Shown here: positions 13,101 through 22,865 of the stretch, piece by piece | How positions within the stretch are numbered: position 1 is the first letter of the stretch | How the letters are laid out: the number at the start of each line of letters is the position of its first letter | NCBI RefSeq assembly: GCF_030269925.1 | Contig: NC_085117.1 | Location: 2,976,001-3,040,000, forward strand | Direction: 5' to 3' | Length of the DNA: 64,000 bases | Source: Bombyx mori | Taxonomy: Eukaryota; Arthropoda; Insecta; Lepidoptera; Bombycidae | The notes under the pieces: model-generated | The model's input: only the letters and a program-made list of their open reading frames with translations | Told to the model about the DNA's origin: nothing | Database searches by the model: none | Program-made: the position numbers and the translations under genes

Positions 13101-16100
13101 GAGCCCGATATGGTCTCTCTAGACCAGGGGTTTTCAAGCTTATTTTATCTACTGCCCACTTTAAGAATAAATTATTTTTCAGCGCCCCCATCCTACTTAA
13201 AAACCACTATAGTGAGAGCTTAGTCGGTGTCTAAGAGTCCTTCTAGATTAAATTACAAATCGCCAAGCTCAAGCCACAACGCCCCCTTTTTTCCAGGGTC
13301 TCTTACTGCCCCCCTTTAGGCCGGCAGCGCCCACAAGGGGGCGTTATTGCCCACTTTGGGAAAGGCTGCTCTAGACCATCAGCTTAGGTAGGAAAAAAAA
13401 AGATTACTAATGGTAGAGAAAACAGACGCAAGGGTTACCTTGTGCAGAGAGAGTTCATCCGTAGCCGACTCGATGTCGGCGCGTTCGAGTCTCAATGCCG
13501 CGACCGCCCGAACTGTACTTCCAGAGTCTAACCTGAGGGTGAGCATTAGAAGATTTATTTTTATTTTTATTGCTTAGATTGGTGGAGTACTCACAGCCCA
13601 CCTGGTGTTAAGTGGTTACTGGAGTCCATAGACATCTACAACGTAAATGCGCCACCCACCTTGAGATATAAGTTCTAAGGTCTCAGTATAGTTACAACGG
13701 CTACCCCACCCTTCAAACCGAAACGCATTCAAAAAACGCAAAGTCAGTCCAGGGATTTGGGTCTCGAAATGATATTCTGCCGTTGAAGTAAGCTTATCAG
13801 CTTCTGACCGTTAAATACGAATCGCGTGCTTTTGCATCCAAGAGACAGCTCCAACCATAAACCGATTTGGAACACATTTTATGAGATTTTTTTATTGCCT
13901 AAGCACCTGGTGTAAAGTGATCATCGGAGTCCATAGACATTAAAAATGTAAATCCCGTCATCCACCTTGAGATATGAGGTCTAAGTCTCGGTTCTATAGT
14001 ACAAGAGTTGCCTCATCCTTCACACCGAAACGCATTACTGGTGATAGTGGAGGGTGCTGTTCCGTGCGTGATCACATAACGCCCTACCACTAGTGAAAAC
14101 GCCAATTATGATATAAATTTGCCTTACCTCAGTGCTGGCAGAACATGGTCGAGCAGCAAAGCTTCTTCTTGCTTCAGGGCGGAATTTTTGAAGGGCGGTG
14201 CTTTTTCAGCTATTAGCGATGTTAGGGCTTCCATCAGCCACTGCGACGCCCACCATCTTGGAGAGACTAGGCCTCCGAACCACTGAATAAAAAGAGCTAG
14301 TTAATGAACCAATCAGTCTTTAATCTATTTAATAAATTTTCTTTATTCGGAAAGTAACTACACTTAAAGAAATCAGATGCTGCTTAGACAATCAATACAA
14401 AGGGAATAGAAATACCAGTTGATTTCCTCAGAAAAAAAAACACTAAGAAACAAGGTACTTGCTGACCTGCTGTGCCAAAAGTCTTGCTATAGTTTTGGTG
14501 TCAGATAAAGTGGCTGGCGCGAGAGTAATGAGGCCCCAACCTTCTGAATAGTGGTTGGCGCTGTCAACCACCACGACATCTGCAATATTGACAATTAAAT
14601 AAATTAATCTAGAGGAATTTGTTTGAGATGATACCATCATCTAAATTTCATCATCGCGCCGTCCACCATCGGAGTAGAGTCTGTTCATAATACCTGGAAC
14701 CACTGCGATCATCCACAGTTTTCAGACATCTTTTTTGCCCCGCACCATCCGGCTTTGGAATGAGCTCCATTCCACGGTGTTCCCCGAGCACTATGACATG
14801 TCCTTCTTCGAACGAGGCTTGTGGAGAGTATTAAACGGTAGGCAGTGGCTTGGCTCTGCCCCTGGTATTACTAACGTCCATGAGCATACGGCCAACCTAA
14901 TGATGGTTATAAATGATGATCCTCTGCCTACACAGGCATTAAAAATAATAATTTACACTAATCTATTTCGTCATCATCATCAGGCCACAGTCATCAACTG
15001 TTGATACAGGCCTGTCCTAATTTACACCAATGAGTTTGATCTTCGACTCTGCTCATCCACTTCTTGCCACCACCTAGCCAGAGGCGGTTCCACCAACTTT
15101 ATTTACCTTTGATAGTAAAATAAAAGAATTTTTGCTATTTTGTGGGCAGTGTCATGACTGCCTGTCCTCTTGATGCTAATCTGACTCTACCAAGAGAGTT
15201 CTATTGAGACTGAAACGACAATCTGGAGGATGGCACATCAGGGTCACAGTGGATGAACTACTTGCCAACAAAGCCCTCTTAGTATTCGCTGAGTGCCTAA
15301 AGGCATGACTGGTCTAGAGTAATCACGGAAAAAGTCCCATCTACTCTGGAAAAGTTCGATCAAAAAGCTGCGGCCAAGTAGTTTTGCCGGTCCCCTCGCG
15401 AAGTTGTCTTGACAGAACCTAAACAATTGCTGTTTTGGACAGCTCGTGCAGACCCTGGCTTAAGATGCAGTGGAAGCGCACAGGACTTACCGAATTTCGG
15501 TAGAGGATACGACGTGTTCAACTCGTAACTGAACTGCTGGATGGTTTTCTGCAACCATTCGAGAAGCGGTCTGTAAAGGACGAAAATAACTATTGTTTTT
15601 TTTTAATTTTTAAGTATGGCAGTTTGCTTTTTGGGATGCCATTGTTGCCAGTGTAGAGTTCATAAAAGTCATCATTTAATTTTAATCATTTGTCAAAATA
15701 CACTTAACGACGGTTTAGAAAGGTTATTAAGGTTTAAATGGCATTTTTGAAACTGTACAGGAATCATTTCAAATTTATAATTTAGGAAAAAAAGATCTTA
15801 CCAAAATACCCTTTATCAGCTATTCGTATGAAGTAAACTTAATTAAGCTTATATGTATGCTTATTAGCATTTGGTATTGCAAATAAAACGTACCTTTAAT
15901 TACAAAAAAAGGTCGCTTATTAAGCGACATGTTGCATAAACCTCTCATATAAATTAATATTAATAAAAACTTTTATAAATATATGTATCTCGTTGTATAA
16001 TGCATATTCTACTCTACTCCACTTTGGTGGTCAGAAATAGGCAAGGTATTGGTATAGCTTCAAAAGCTGGTAAGAGAGGTTTAACTATGAATGGCTTTAG

Positions 16101-19100
16101 AGGAAGAGAAAAAAATGGATGGATTGCGTGAAAGAGTATATGTGTAAGATCGGAGAGATGGTATATCATAGATGAATATGGAAGGAGAAAACATGTTGCT
16201 TCGACCCCAGGTGACTTGGAGAAGGGCAAGATAATGATGATGGTATAGCTTCAAACACCAAACTCACCCGCTCTCCTGTAATATGCTCGGGTGGTCAGTG
16301 TAAAGGCTGATCTCTGGTGCTGTGCTGGTATCTCCGTCGGTCTCCGCTTCGGTGGCGTCGGTTGTGTTAGCCTCCGGTGTCGGCGCTGACGCTCTTTGGA
16401 GACGGCAGACCGCCACCGCCACCATGTGGGGGGGCATGGGGGGCGAGGTGGCGAATTCGTCCTGGAGCTTTAGACGAACGAGAGCTTAAGTCGAAAGCTA
16501 TGTACACATTCGTTCACTACTAAATCAATCAGACATAGGTCTATAACGTATGACATTTTACTGGTGGTAACACCTCTTGTGAGTAAGAACGGGTATGTAC
16601 CACCATCGCGGCTATTTCTGCCGTGAAGCAGTAATGCTTTGAAGGCCGAGGCAGCCGTTGTAACTATACTGAGACCTTAGAACTCATATCTCAAGGTGGG
16701 TGTCGGCATTTACGCTGTAGACGTCTATGGGTTTCAGTAACCACTTAACACCAGGTGGGCTCTGAACTCTGCCACCAATCTATGCAATAAAAAAAACTTC
16801 AGAGGTGTCAAGGGACACCCGGATGGAACGAAGTTCCTTTCGATTAATTAGTGAAGGAATTGTAATTTTTTTTTAAGTAATAATAATAAATTACGGCATT
16901 ATGAAGAAGAAAAAAACAATACTATGAACTAAATTTCTATTGTTGAAACGCTATCTCGAGAAACTGTACTCATTACGCGGACCAATCGGATACGAGCAAT
17001 GTCACGCGATAAGCGCCTACACGTTGATTGGTCAGAATGACGGATCTAAAAAGTGTCGTGACAACTTTTCGTAAGAATTTTTTCCGTCTAGCCCCCTTTC
17101 ACAACGCGCGATAAGGAACTTCGTTCCAAAAAACTAAGCTACCATTACTAGGTTCATTAATTTTTTCCATGAATAATATAAAATTATGCTCTGTTTTTTA
17201 AGGGATTTTATGACCTGGTAACTATGACCTTTAAGTCATGTCTTATTTTAATTTATATTCTTATTTTTATGAAAAATGATCATATGGAGTGAAATGAAAT
17301 GAAATGAAGATGATTAAAAATTATGCTCTAGTGTCAGTAATCGTACAGCTTACCCTAGTCATCGATCTACTTACGAGTCTGTGTCCAAGATAGAATCCCG
17401 CTTCTTCTGTCGCAACTATGGGCATGTTCGTAAGAGACACGTGGAACCTGTTAATGTTAATCAATAAAACGTGCAGAGCTTAGTTTCAGAGAAATCTAGA
17501 TTTCCGTCTGTGTGTAGTCCTAAAATTTCTAGCTAATTACTATTTCAAGAGCAAGAGAGGTCGTAAGTGGTAATTAGGGTGAATAAATTTGCGTCCTTAG
17601 ATCTTCAATAATAAGGCAAATCGATTTTCTATGAGTACAATATCGATTCACTAATGTACAGTCTTGGTGAATATAGTCCATAGTCATTGTCCAATGGTCG
17701 GGGTGCGACATTTATTGGCAGGTACTGTACTAATGTTTGAATGAATTTTAACGGGGCCATTTTTTGAGGGTAAATGGAAAGTCATCAACAATTTAGGTTT
17801 ACCAATCTAAGCTTAGTTGAGACGAAAGAAAGTGCTATGACAACTGACACTTAAGTAAATTTTCTAAGTTGAGTTACTCAAATATTTCTCACCTGTCTCT
17901 TACTATGGTCAGCTTGAAGCTGGCCCTTAAATTGGGCTCATCGAAACAAGGGAAAGTGGATCGTGCGTGGGTCAACCAAAATCTGGAGACAGCGCAGCGA
18001 CTGCAACAAAATTATACTGTGTAAATAATCTAAGACAGTGCTTCCCAAACTTTTTAGATATTAAGTCAAGCAGCGTCTATCCTCCATTGTTCAGGGTCGC
18101 ATTCTCAATTTCTTCGGACATATGTCGCGATGGGCCGACGACTCAGTTGGTGCAGAGAATGATTAAGGCCACGCGGCATGTCACCGACCAAGGCATAACA
18201 AGGGAAAGGCACCGATAAAGGCAATTCTAAATGGTCCCGACAACGATTGCATAAAGGCCTCAATACGCGAGGAATGGCGACGTCTTGTGAAGGGCATCAC
18301 CTTCCGAACTGATGACCGTGACAACTCTGTGAAGACTGCAAATAACCGCGAAGAAAATTTAGTTAACAAGACTTACTGTCTTTGGTTTCCGGTCAAGAAG
18401 AAGCCTCTCTGCTTGTCACTCCTCTCCAATCTCGTGATGAAACGCAAACTCAATGTGTAGTTATATTTTCTTCGTATTTTCTCCTGCAATTTGTAAGAAA
18501 ATGTTCACGATTGACTTCCACGGTGAAGGAATATCATCGTGTTATAAAAATCAAACCCGCAAAATTATAATTTGCGTAATTACTGGTGGTACGACCTCTT
18601 GTGAGTTCGCACGGGTAGGTACCACCACCCTGCATATTTCTGCCGTGAAACAGTAATGCGTTTCGGTTTGGGTGTGAAGGGTGGGGCAGCCTTTGTAACT
18701 ATTGAGACCTTAGAACTTATATCTCAAGGTGGTGGCGCATTTACGTCGTAAATGTCTATGGGCTCCAGTAACCACTTAACACCAGGTGGGCTGTGAGCTC
18801 ATCCACCCATCTAAAAAAAACGGTGATGTGTCGAGGTTCTAACGCCAGCAGAGGCAGACTAGACCAAGAGTCCGAACGCTATGACATGTCCTTCTTCAAA
18901 CGAGGCTTGTGGAGAGTACTAAACGGTAGGCAGTGGCTTGGCTCTGGCATTGCTTAAGTCCTTGGGCGACGGTAACTACTCACCATCAGGCGGGCCGTAT
19001 GCTCATCTACCTACAAGGTCAATAAAGAAAAGACTAGTATAACGGTACGTGTTCACGGACATCAACAATGTTAGGGGCGAAAACAAGTCACCATCCATCC

Positions 19101-20920
19101 TATTGAGGACTCTTTATCCCGTTTTGAAAAAGGATATCTCATAGCACCCAGGAAACCCTCTTATCCCAGTACCAATATACGAAGCATGTGTTTAAGGAGC
19201 ATGGTTTTTTTTAAATCCTATTTAATTATTAAATGATATTCTACTGTTATGAAGACAACTTCTAAATCTGTGTTAAAACATTAATGGCAGTATTTACGTT
19301 CAGATGTTTTTCTTGTTAATGAGTGGACGAGATTGTGGTCCCTCTGTCGCAAAGCGGTTATCGGAGTCGGTAGACATTACCAACAATGCAAATACTGCCA
19401 TCCATCTTGAGACATGAGTTCTAAAGACTCCGTTTTTAAAGTACAACGGCTGCTGCGTTCTTCAGACGTAGGCAAAAGTAGACAGGCCATGGACTCCTGG
19501 AGCTATTAAGCACGAGTTGGACCTTCAGTTCCAGTGCGATATAAAAAATATATATAAAACTCACCTTAAATTCAATGTAAGTCTGATCGGCTTGCGGGTA
19601 ATCTAAGACCCTAGAGATTTTCGGTCCCAGAGATCCTCCCGACTTGAAGAGCGCCCGTTCGGTCACGTTCATGTCTCTCACGTTGAGCACCACAAACGTG
19701 GTGTCTCTGTCCACCTTCAGGTCAATCGAAACTTCACCTGTTGACGGGAGAGCGTGGATTACAGCCAGAACACAGTCGAAGTGCCAATCAATGGTTTGGA
19801 GGACTTTTCGCAACGAAGTCTGAATGGGTGGTTATTATGCTTCACACTAAGGAGTGCGACCCTTGTGCTTAGTCTGAGTTTTTCGACGTTCTCGATAGCG
19901 TAAGAGTTAACCCAATTTTGTATGCAGTTGGAACAGCGCCCCTAACGGCAAACGTAGGCAAACGATTCCATTCCATACAAATATGAGCTAACTTTTACGC
20001 TATCGAGAACGTTCAAAAACTCGCACTAAGCACACTCAGCCGCCACTTTGGACTGGCGATTCAAGTGAGATTCCGAGGCTTAGTCCGAACCTCCCCGCTA
20101 CATTTACGTTACCTCTCAATTCGCCTGTGGTCAGATTCGGATGCAGCCACAGACTGTAGTGTTTTGGTATCACGAACGTTGGCAACCTCGCACCGCGCCA
20201 CGGGAACACCGCGCCATTGCTAGCGATGCGTTCTCTGCAATAAGAATTGACCGTGACCAATCTATTGGCAAGACAATTTTATAGAGAGAGACAGAGAGAG
20301 AGTAAGAATTCTTTATTAAAAGTTAGTTTTACTTATCCGTACTTGTTAGCTGATGAAGCCACGTTATCCGCGTCCGTCGGTGGCTGTCCAACTATTAAAG
20401 TCGTTTCCTCAGCACACGGACATTCTGTGAATTTAGATAATTTAATAAAGATTACCTATATTTTGTGACGCAGGTCGACATGTGAAAGAGGGTTTATAGT
20501 GAAGCCTTGGCGAAAATATGATAAAAAAACTATATACTCGTATAGTCTTTGACAATAGAACGATATTAATGTTTATACTTATAATTTCGAATTAATTATG
20601 GTCGAATTTCGACAACAGGGCGACCGCTAGTATCCTCAAAAGCCTTATTTGAAGTCGTCGCGGCCTAAATGATACGGCCGCTCCCTTTGTATCTATCTAG
20701 CTATGCGACTGTATCGGTTTTCGAATGGCAAAGGAAAAGTCTATTCCAGTGTGGTCAAGCAAAGTCTACTTACCCGGCTGTGGACTGGCGTACACGACCA
20801 GCAAGGACGTGGCGAAGATCGTAGCGAAGGCCAGAACAGTGAGGCAAACCGCTCGGCGCTGTGAGCAGACGGCCACGGGAGCGTCGCGGAGCTCTCTGGC
20901 TTCACGCGCCTTATCTGTGT
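1188..20920 (-). CDS. M1-family (aminopeptidase N-like) membrane pseudopeptidase, N-terminus incomplete
   Basis: Coding exons in order: 20774-20920, 20113-20232, 19565-19737, 17893-18000, 17375-17447, 16268-16461, 15491-15570, 14467-14579, 14128-14282, 13439-13532, 12716-12822, 11765-11908, 11111-11214, 10423-10618, 9498-9697, 8687-8784, 7709-7919, 6990-7167, 6262-6388, 5902-6059, 4782-4868, 1188-1325 (stop 1188-1190). Phases agree at every listed junction except two (19565 to 18000; 4782 to 1325), where a short exon is missing. The first exon shown carries a hydrophobic type II anchor (AVCLTVLAFATIF...). Family landmarks follow in order: LPTFVIPKHYSLWL, THARSTFPCFDEP, WFGGLVSPRWW, W-I-I-P-I-T, GLYRV and a helical ERAP1_C-like tail. 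Active M1 enzymes bind zinc through HEXXH-X18-E. Here HEXXH reads RLLAQ, GAMEN reads HYSEG and the catalytic Tyr before KGA is Leu; only the X18 Glu remains. About 1,000 codons without a stop argue for a real gene. It probably lacks peptidase activity and may act as an ectodomain binding protein (inference). Confidence 0.85.
1344..1725 (+). mobile_element. Solo LTR of an LTR retrotransposon, 382 bp, ATAT target duplication
   Basis: The element begins TGTTACGC and ends GCGTAACT (ideal GTAACA), flanked by ATAT at 1340-1343 and 1726-1729. It carries a TATA box (ctataaaag, about 1507-1515) and, some 25 nt on, an arthropod initiator-like tcagtcagt. No internal retrotransposon sequence follows, as expected after LTR-LTR recombination. 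Diverged relatives lie at about 5465 and 38172. Confidence 0.7.
1736..1945 (+). mobile_element. Dispersed lepidopteran repeat, CTAGCTGACCCGG type
   Basis: It begins ctagctgacccggtaaac and includes the recurrent gtccagccgtttaggac segment. The same family is present at about 4134-4640 and 63252-63472. The class is uncertain. Confidence 0.5.
2040..2340 (+). mobile_element. Non-LTR retrotransposon 3' tail (family A)
   Basis: It matches the 3' region of the longer element ending at 26440: ggatcttctcagtgggtcgc, a gaagcactgctcttgctagg block, then gagctcacctac and a short A-run. Confidence 0.75.
2633..3772 (+). mobile_element. PIF/Harbinger DNA transposon, internally deleted, TTA target duplication
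   Basis: The ends are inverted repeats (CGCCCGGTTCCAA left; GGCCCGGTTCCAA as read inward from the right), flanked by TTA at 2630-2632 and 3773-3775. A reading frame starts at 2948 (MSSSESDNEV) and continues to KVKGTR. An apparent intron (about 3165-3269) joins it to NHGISPLHYNLSVCN. That layout resembles the N-terminus of HARBI1-type nucleases. The DDE catalytic region is absent, so the copy is non-autonomous. It sits in an intron of the M1 gene. Confidence 0.75.
2948..3360 (+). pseudogene. Truncated HARBI1-like nuclease reading frame
   Basis: An acidic serine-rich start (SSDDSSDDT) is followed by YKTRINYYSELDNQEF and FRLDKQSVQLLL, a helix-rich start typical of Harbinger nucleases. Sequence after about 3300 does not continue the family and no catalytic Asp or Glu motif is visible. 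Confidence 0.5.
3776..4110 (-). mobile_element. Bm1 SINE copy, rearranged
   Basis: 3776-3820 reads as a Bm1 tRNA-like head on the plus strand (gaagtcgttgctcaaagg). From about 3818 a Bm1 body runs on the minus strand and ends in a second, inverted head (cgaacaccggtac...cgacgactt). The result is a head-to-head arrangement directly against the Harbinger right end. Confidence 0.65.
4134..4640 (+). mobile_element. Dispersed repeat, CTAGCAGACTCGG type
   Basis: Related to 1736-1945: starts ctagcagactcggccac and ends with ggttcagtagtttaggtg plus gacaaacaacgtgacacg. Confidence 0.45.
4645..4772 (-). mobile_element. tRNA-derived SINE (not Bm1)
   Basis: The reverse complement reads like a tRNA head: gggtggtgcactgcgtagcgg, then a B-box-like gggttcgatttcc, then gcaaacatttgtgtcatg. 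The copy ends about ten bases from the donor of the M1 exon at 4782. A relative lies at 29645-29757. Confidence 0.6.
4873..5464. other. Intron sequence without recognised feature
   Basis: AT-rich, with a short (gaaa)n tract near 5225; nothing else assigned. Confidence 0.4.
5465..5790 (+). mobile_element. Diverged, 3'-truncated LTR related to 1344-1725
   Basis: It shares gagtaacgc near the start, aacgaatatcgaagg, gcacgcagtcag and gaagcgaagcgga in the same order as the copy at 1344, and ends before the 3' third. Confidence 0.6.
6145..6250 (-). mobile_element. LINE tail fragment (family A variant)
   Basis: Shares the segment around ctcaagggcagctgcttctc with the fragments at 34215-34450 and 47610-47820. 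Confidence 0.35.
6728..6855 (-). mobile_element. LINE family A 3' tail, antisense
   Basis: Reads gtaggtgagctcacgggctc and agcaagagcagtgcttcgc, the reverse complement of the tail at 26250-26440. Confidence 0.65.
7930..8222. other. Intron with a short inverted repeat
   Basis: An inverted pair around gcttcaaccacttgcagt-like sequence (about 8070-8090 and 8145-8165: ttcaaccacttgcag and ctgcaagtggctgaa) can form a hairpin. No family recognised. Confidence 0.35.
8225..8480. mobile_element. Two Bm1 fragments in opposite orientation
   Basis: 8225-8285 is an antisense Bm1 piece (ccccacccttcaaacagaaacg). 8295-8480 is a sense piece beginning in the tatttctgc block and ending gcaaaaaaagc. Confidence 0.55.
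8495..8645 (-). mobile_element. LINE family A 3' tail, antisense
   Basis: Contains agcaagagcagtgcttcgc and the region ctgaggagatcctgcgagaa in reverse orientation. Confidence 0.6.
9391..9497. repeat. 30-bp minisatellite (about 3.6 units) at a 5' splice site
   Basis: Units at 9391-9420, 9421-9450, 9451-9480 and a partial at 9481-9497 share atgaactcac then aactctcctggtat. The last unit contains the donor (gtaagttcat, minus strand) of the M1 exon 9498-9697. The other three units carry gtgagttcat at the same place. Confidence 0.85.
9920..10420. other. Intron with simple GC-rich (gcgaatt/ggcgaat) repeats
   Basis: Around 10085-10150 the motif gaggcgaattcg recurs imperfectly. Nothing coding. Confidence 0.35.
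11262..11709 (+). mobile_element. Bm1 SINE, near full length
   Basis: The head gaagtcgtcgtggcctaaag, with a B-box-like gtgttcgaatccc, gives an internal Pol III promoter. The body follows, ending cacctatgtaagcaataaaa and an A-run. Confidence 0.9.
12983..13106 (+). mobile_element. LINE family A 3' tail
   Basis: Contains cactgagtttctcgccggat, gattctgcgaagcac and gctagggttcgtgttag. Confidence 0.65.
13125..13368 (-). mobile_element. hAT-type MITE, 244 bp, 8-bp target duplication CTCTAGAC
   Basis: Starts CAGGGGTTTTCAAGC and ends GGGAAAGGCTG. CTCTAGAC is present at 13117-13124 and 13369-13376. Copies of the family, in opposite orientation, lie at 39904 and 63645. Confidence 0.8.
13560..13735 (-). 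mobile_element. Bm1 SINE fragment, antisense
   Basis: Starts tattgcttagattggtgg and ends near ccttcaaaccgaaacgc. Confidence 0.75.
13885..14098 (-). mobile_element. Diverged Bm1 SINE fragment, antisense
   Basis: Shares attgcctaag, agtccatagacat and caccgaaacgcattactg with Bm1, with many substitutions. Confidence 0.6.
14640..14880 (+). mobile_element. Non-LTR retrotransposon 3' end (family B)
   Basis: Decayed reading frame with the family's C-terminal R-L-W-N-E-L motif (14755-14775), then gtaggcagtggcttggctc. Better copies are at 23480 and 49857. Confidence 0.65.
14955..15085 (+). mobile_element. Dispersed repeat of the catcatcatcag type
   Basis: Starts with a (cat)n run, then ccacagtcatcaactg and ctcatccacttcttgcc. 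The same order occurs at 47965-48100. Confidence 0.5.
15580..16080. other. AT-rich intron, nothing recognised
   Basis: No coding potential or repeat family seen. Confidence 0.35.
16085..16240 (+). mobile_element. RTE-like LINE 3' end fragment
   Basis: Contains atggatggattgcgtgaaag and gaaaacatgttgcttcgac, also found at 29500-29635 (sense) and 49570-49700 (antisense). Confidence 0.6.
16555..16797 (+). mobile_element. Bm1 SINE, headless
   Basis: Starts in the ctggtggtaacacctcttg block and ends ctatgcaataaaaaaaac. Confidence 0.8.
16815..17135. mobile_element. Candidate MITE bounded by ggaacgaagttcc palindromes
   Basis: The near-palindrome ggaacgaagttcctt at about 16825 recurs inverted at 17115-17130 (aaggaacttcgttcc). 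The interior has no coding sequence. Target duplication not resolved. Confidence 0.4.
17460..17880. other. Intron, nothing recognised
   Basis: AT-rich with no assigned repeat or reading frame. Confidence 0.35.
18080..18360 (+). mobile_element. Retroelement remnant
   Basis: Frame-shifted coding debris (E-W-R-R-L-V-K-G-I-T-F-R at about 18271-18310), of a kind common in decayed retroelement ORFs. Family not determined. Confidence 0.35.
18488..18815 (+). mobile_element. Bm1 SINE, 5' truncated
   Basis: Runs from gttcacgattgacttccac through taatttgcgtaattactgg to catccacccatctaaaaaaa. Confidence 0.85.
18868..19030 (+). mobile_element. LINE family B 3' tail
   Basis: Contains gctatgacatgtccttcttc, gtaggcagtggcttggctc and the terminal aaggtcaataaag. 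Confidence 0.7.
19305..19500 (-). mobile_element. Strongly diverged Bm1 fragment, antisense
   Basis: Recognisable segments are aatgagtggacgag, gcggttatcggagtc and tccatcttgagacatgag. Confidence 0.4.
19864..20034. mobile_element. Palindromic MITE, 171 bp
   Basis: Long inverted ends: TGTGCTTAGTCTGAG on the left and CTCGCACTAAGCACA on the right, then gttctcgatagcg against cgctatcgagaac. A sister copy is at 24239-24408. It lies in the M1 intron between 20113 and 19737. Confidence 0.75.
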
Positions 20921-22199
20921 CTAAATAACGCACGCAGTTTCAAAACGAAAAGAATAATAAATAAATAAAGACTATCAAATAGCAAATCGGACCAACCGGA
21001 ATTGATATTATGGTTGATATGGGGATCTTATGGTACCAAGTCTTTTTATGGTACTTGTCTTAGGGTCTTCGGGTATGTTAGGGTCATTTCATACACTATG
21101 ATTATCTTATATGCGTATATGGTCCACTCCTAACAATTATAGACCGGTAAGTCTCACATACCTTAGGAGATTCGGCTTATGATACTTATGATATATTATC
21201 TTATGGTACCAAGTTGTTGTTGTGGTGCTAGTGTACCCCGCTGGTACACAGGGCCCTCACAAGTTGTCTCCACTTGACCCTTTCATGCACTTGCTTCTTG
21301 ACATCACTCTAGGTCAGGCCAGCAGTCACCAAGTGTGTACATGGCTACCAGGTCTTCTCCTGTCAAGCGGTTGCCAATCAAACGCGATTGATGCTGCGTT
21401 AACCCCGCTGCGCCGTAGAGTGTGCCTTATCCAACGCCATTTCCGATGGGCAAGGTCTTGCGCGATGGGGGTTTGGTAACATTTAGTCTAGAGATCTTTA
21501 TTAGAGATAGTGAGTGGCCAGAGTCAGCCGAGTATCGACCTCAATGGAGTTCGTTCCAGATTCAGATGGTACGTAGGAGAAAATATCACTGGAAACGCAC
21601 TCTCGATGAAGTGGAGTGGCGAACAGTGTCGTGGGGAATACCAAATGGATGCATCACCTCGAGCAATTCCACTAAAGGAGCACTCGTGGCAAACACTCTT
21701 TCAATTCGTCTCCCGTATAAGATGGTTATCCTTACCTTTGACCCACCTGAAAACAACCTTAAATCCGGCCTGAACTAACCAATACGTACCAGCTAGAAAT
21801 GCCACGTCATCCAGATCTTGATCGACCATATTACGCCAGGCCGCTGCTGGAAATAAGTAACGGTTCTTTTAAAATTAAAACCGACCACAAAAAGTTAGGA
21901 TTTTATTCAATTCGATATAGTTTTTTTTTCTGAGCTTTTGTCTAGATTAACCTATTTCGATGATTCTTGATTTAATTAAAAGCTGGTACGTTAAATGTGA
22001 TCCCATTTATATTAAATCAATATCCGACTGATAGTTTTATGTGTGAGACTTAATGTGTTAGATTTAATTGACTTCGATTACATTGATGATGTTATGTTAA
22101 TCATTTTAGTTTAGTTTTAGTTTATTTGAAGTCGGCTTTCTTTTTAGTTGATATTTTGTAATATATATATTTTTTCTATACCTATTCGCTAACCATCGA
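20921..22199. other. Region upstream of the first M1 exon found; retroelement debris
   Basis: The initiator exon of the M1 gene should lie upstream of 20920 but I could not identify it. 21000-21230 has irregular cttatggtacc/tatgatac repeats. 21400-21780 is frame-shifted retroelement coding debris (gtggagtggcgaacagtg region). Confidence 0.4.
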
Positions 22200-22204
22200 T
22201 TCCA

Positions 22205-22372
22205 GCTACGACTGGACGGGTAGGTGAGCTCACGGGCTCAACCTGAGCGAATTGGCTAACACTAGCTCTAGCAAGAGCAGTGCTTCGCTAAATCTACCAC
22301 CGGATCGGAATCGCGACCCACTGACAAGATTCGGCGAGAAACTCAGTAGGCAGGTAACTCAGTAGACTTATT
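22205..22372 (-). mobile_element. LINE family A 3' tail, antisense
   Basis: Contains gtaggtgagctcacgggctc and agcaagagcagtgcttcgc. Confidence 0.65.
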
Positions 22373-22639
22373 ATTTAATATTGACTAAGGTGGGGGTTTG
22401 TCCGAGTCCCCTCACTTTGCTTAGCCTTCCGACGCCCCGCCCTCCGATCCGCACCACCTACTCAGTATCTCCTGAACACTTCATCATAATCACCTTTCGC
22501 TGAACCGTTCCTGTCTGCTTTGTATTTGCCTATTGGCTCCATCGGAATACCTTCCATCTCACCGCCGCAACGTCATAACGGATACGACCTGGAATTGAAA
22601 TTCTCATCAGATATATGAAACCTTAAAGACTCTTGTTTA

Positions 22640-22855
22640 TGGAGGGTAGAAGTAAGGAGCATCATCTTAGTGTATTAAGTTTAAAGTGTAATAAAAAGTG
22701 TTCGCTGAAAGAGACATAATTAAGATGGCTAAGGATTCACTTCCTACACTAGCGCTATTTGGTGATTTTTCCAACAATAACTTTCTGTTTACAGAGGGAC
22801 ACTTTTTCAACTTATCACTTATACAAGATGGTGCTTCTTACTTCTACCCTCCATA
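22640..22855. mobile_element. TA-flanked MITE, 216 bp, GGAGGGTAGAAG ends
   Basis: TIRs TGGAGGGTAGAAGTAAGGAG and its inverse, flanked by TA at 22638-22639 and 22856-22857, as in Tc1/mariner-type elements. Family members at 48584 and 58563. Confidence 0.75.
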
Positions 22856-22865
22856 CTGTTGTTGA

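Noticed and set aside
18100..18400. Possible missing M1 exon on the minus strand
   Set aside because: The sequence reads better as plus-strand retroelement debris and contains no M1-like motif.
20725..20928. 67-codon plus-strand frame
   Set aside because: Shadow of the minus-strand M1 anchor exon, which has correct splice sites and phase.
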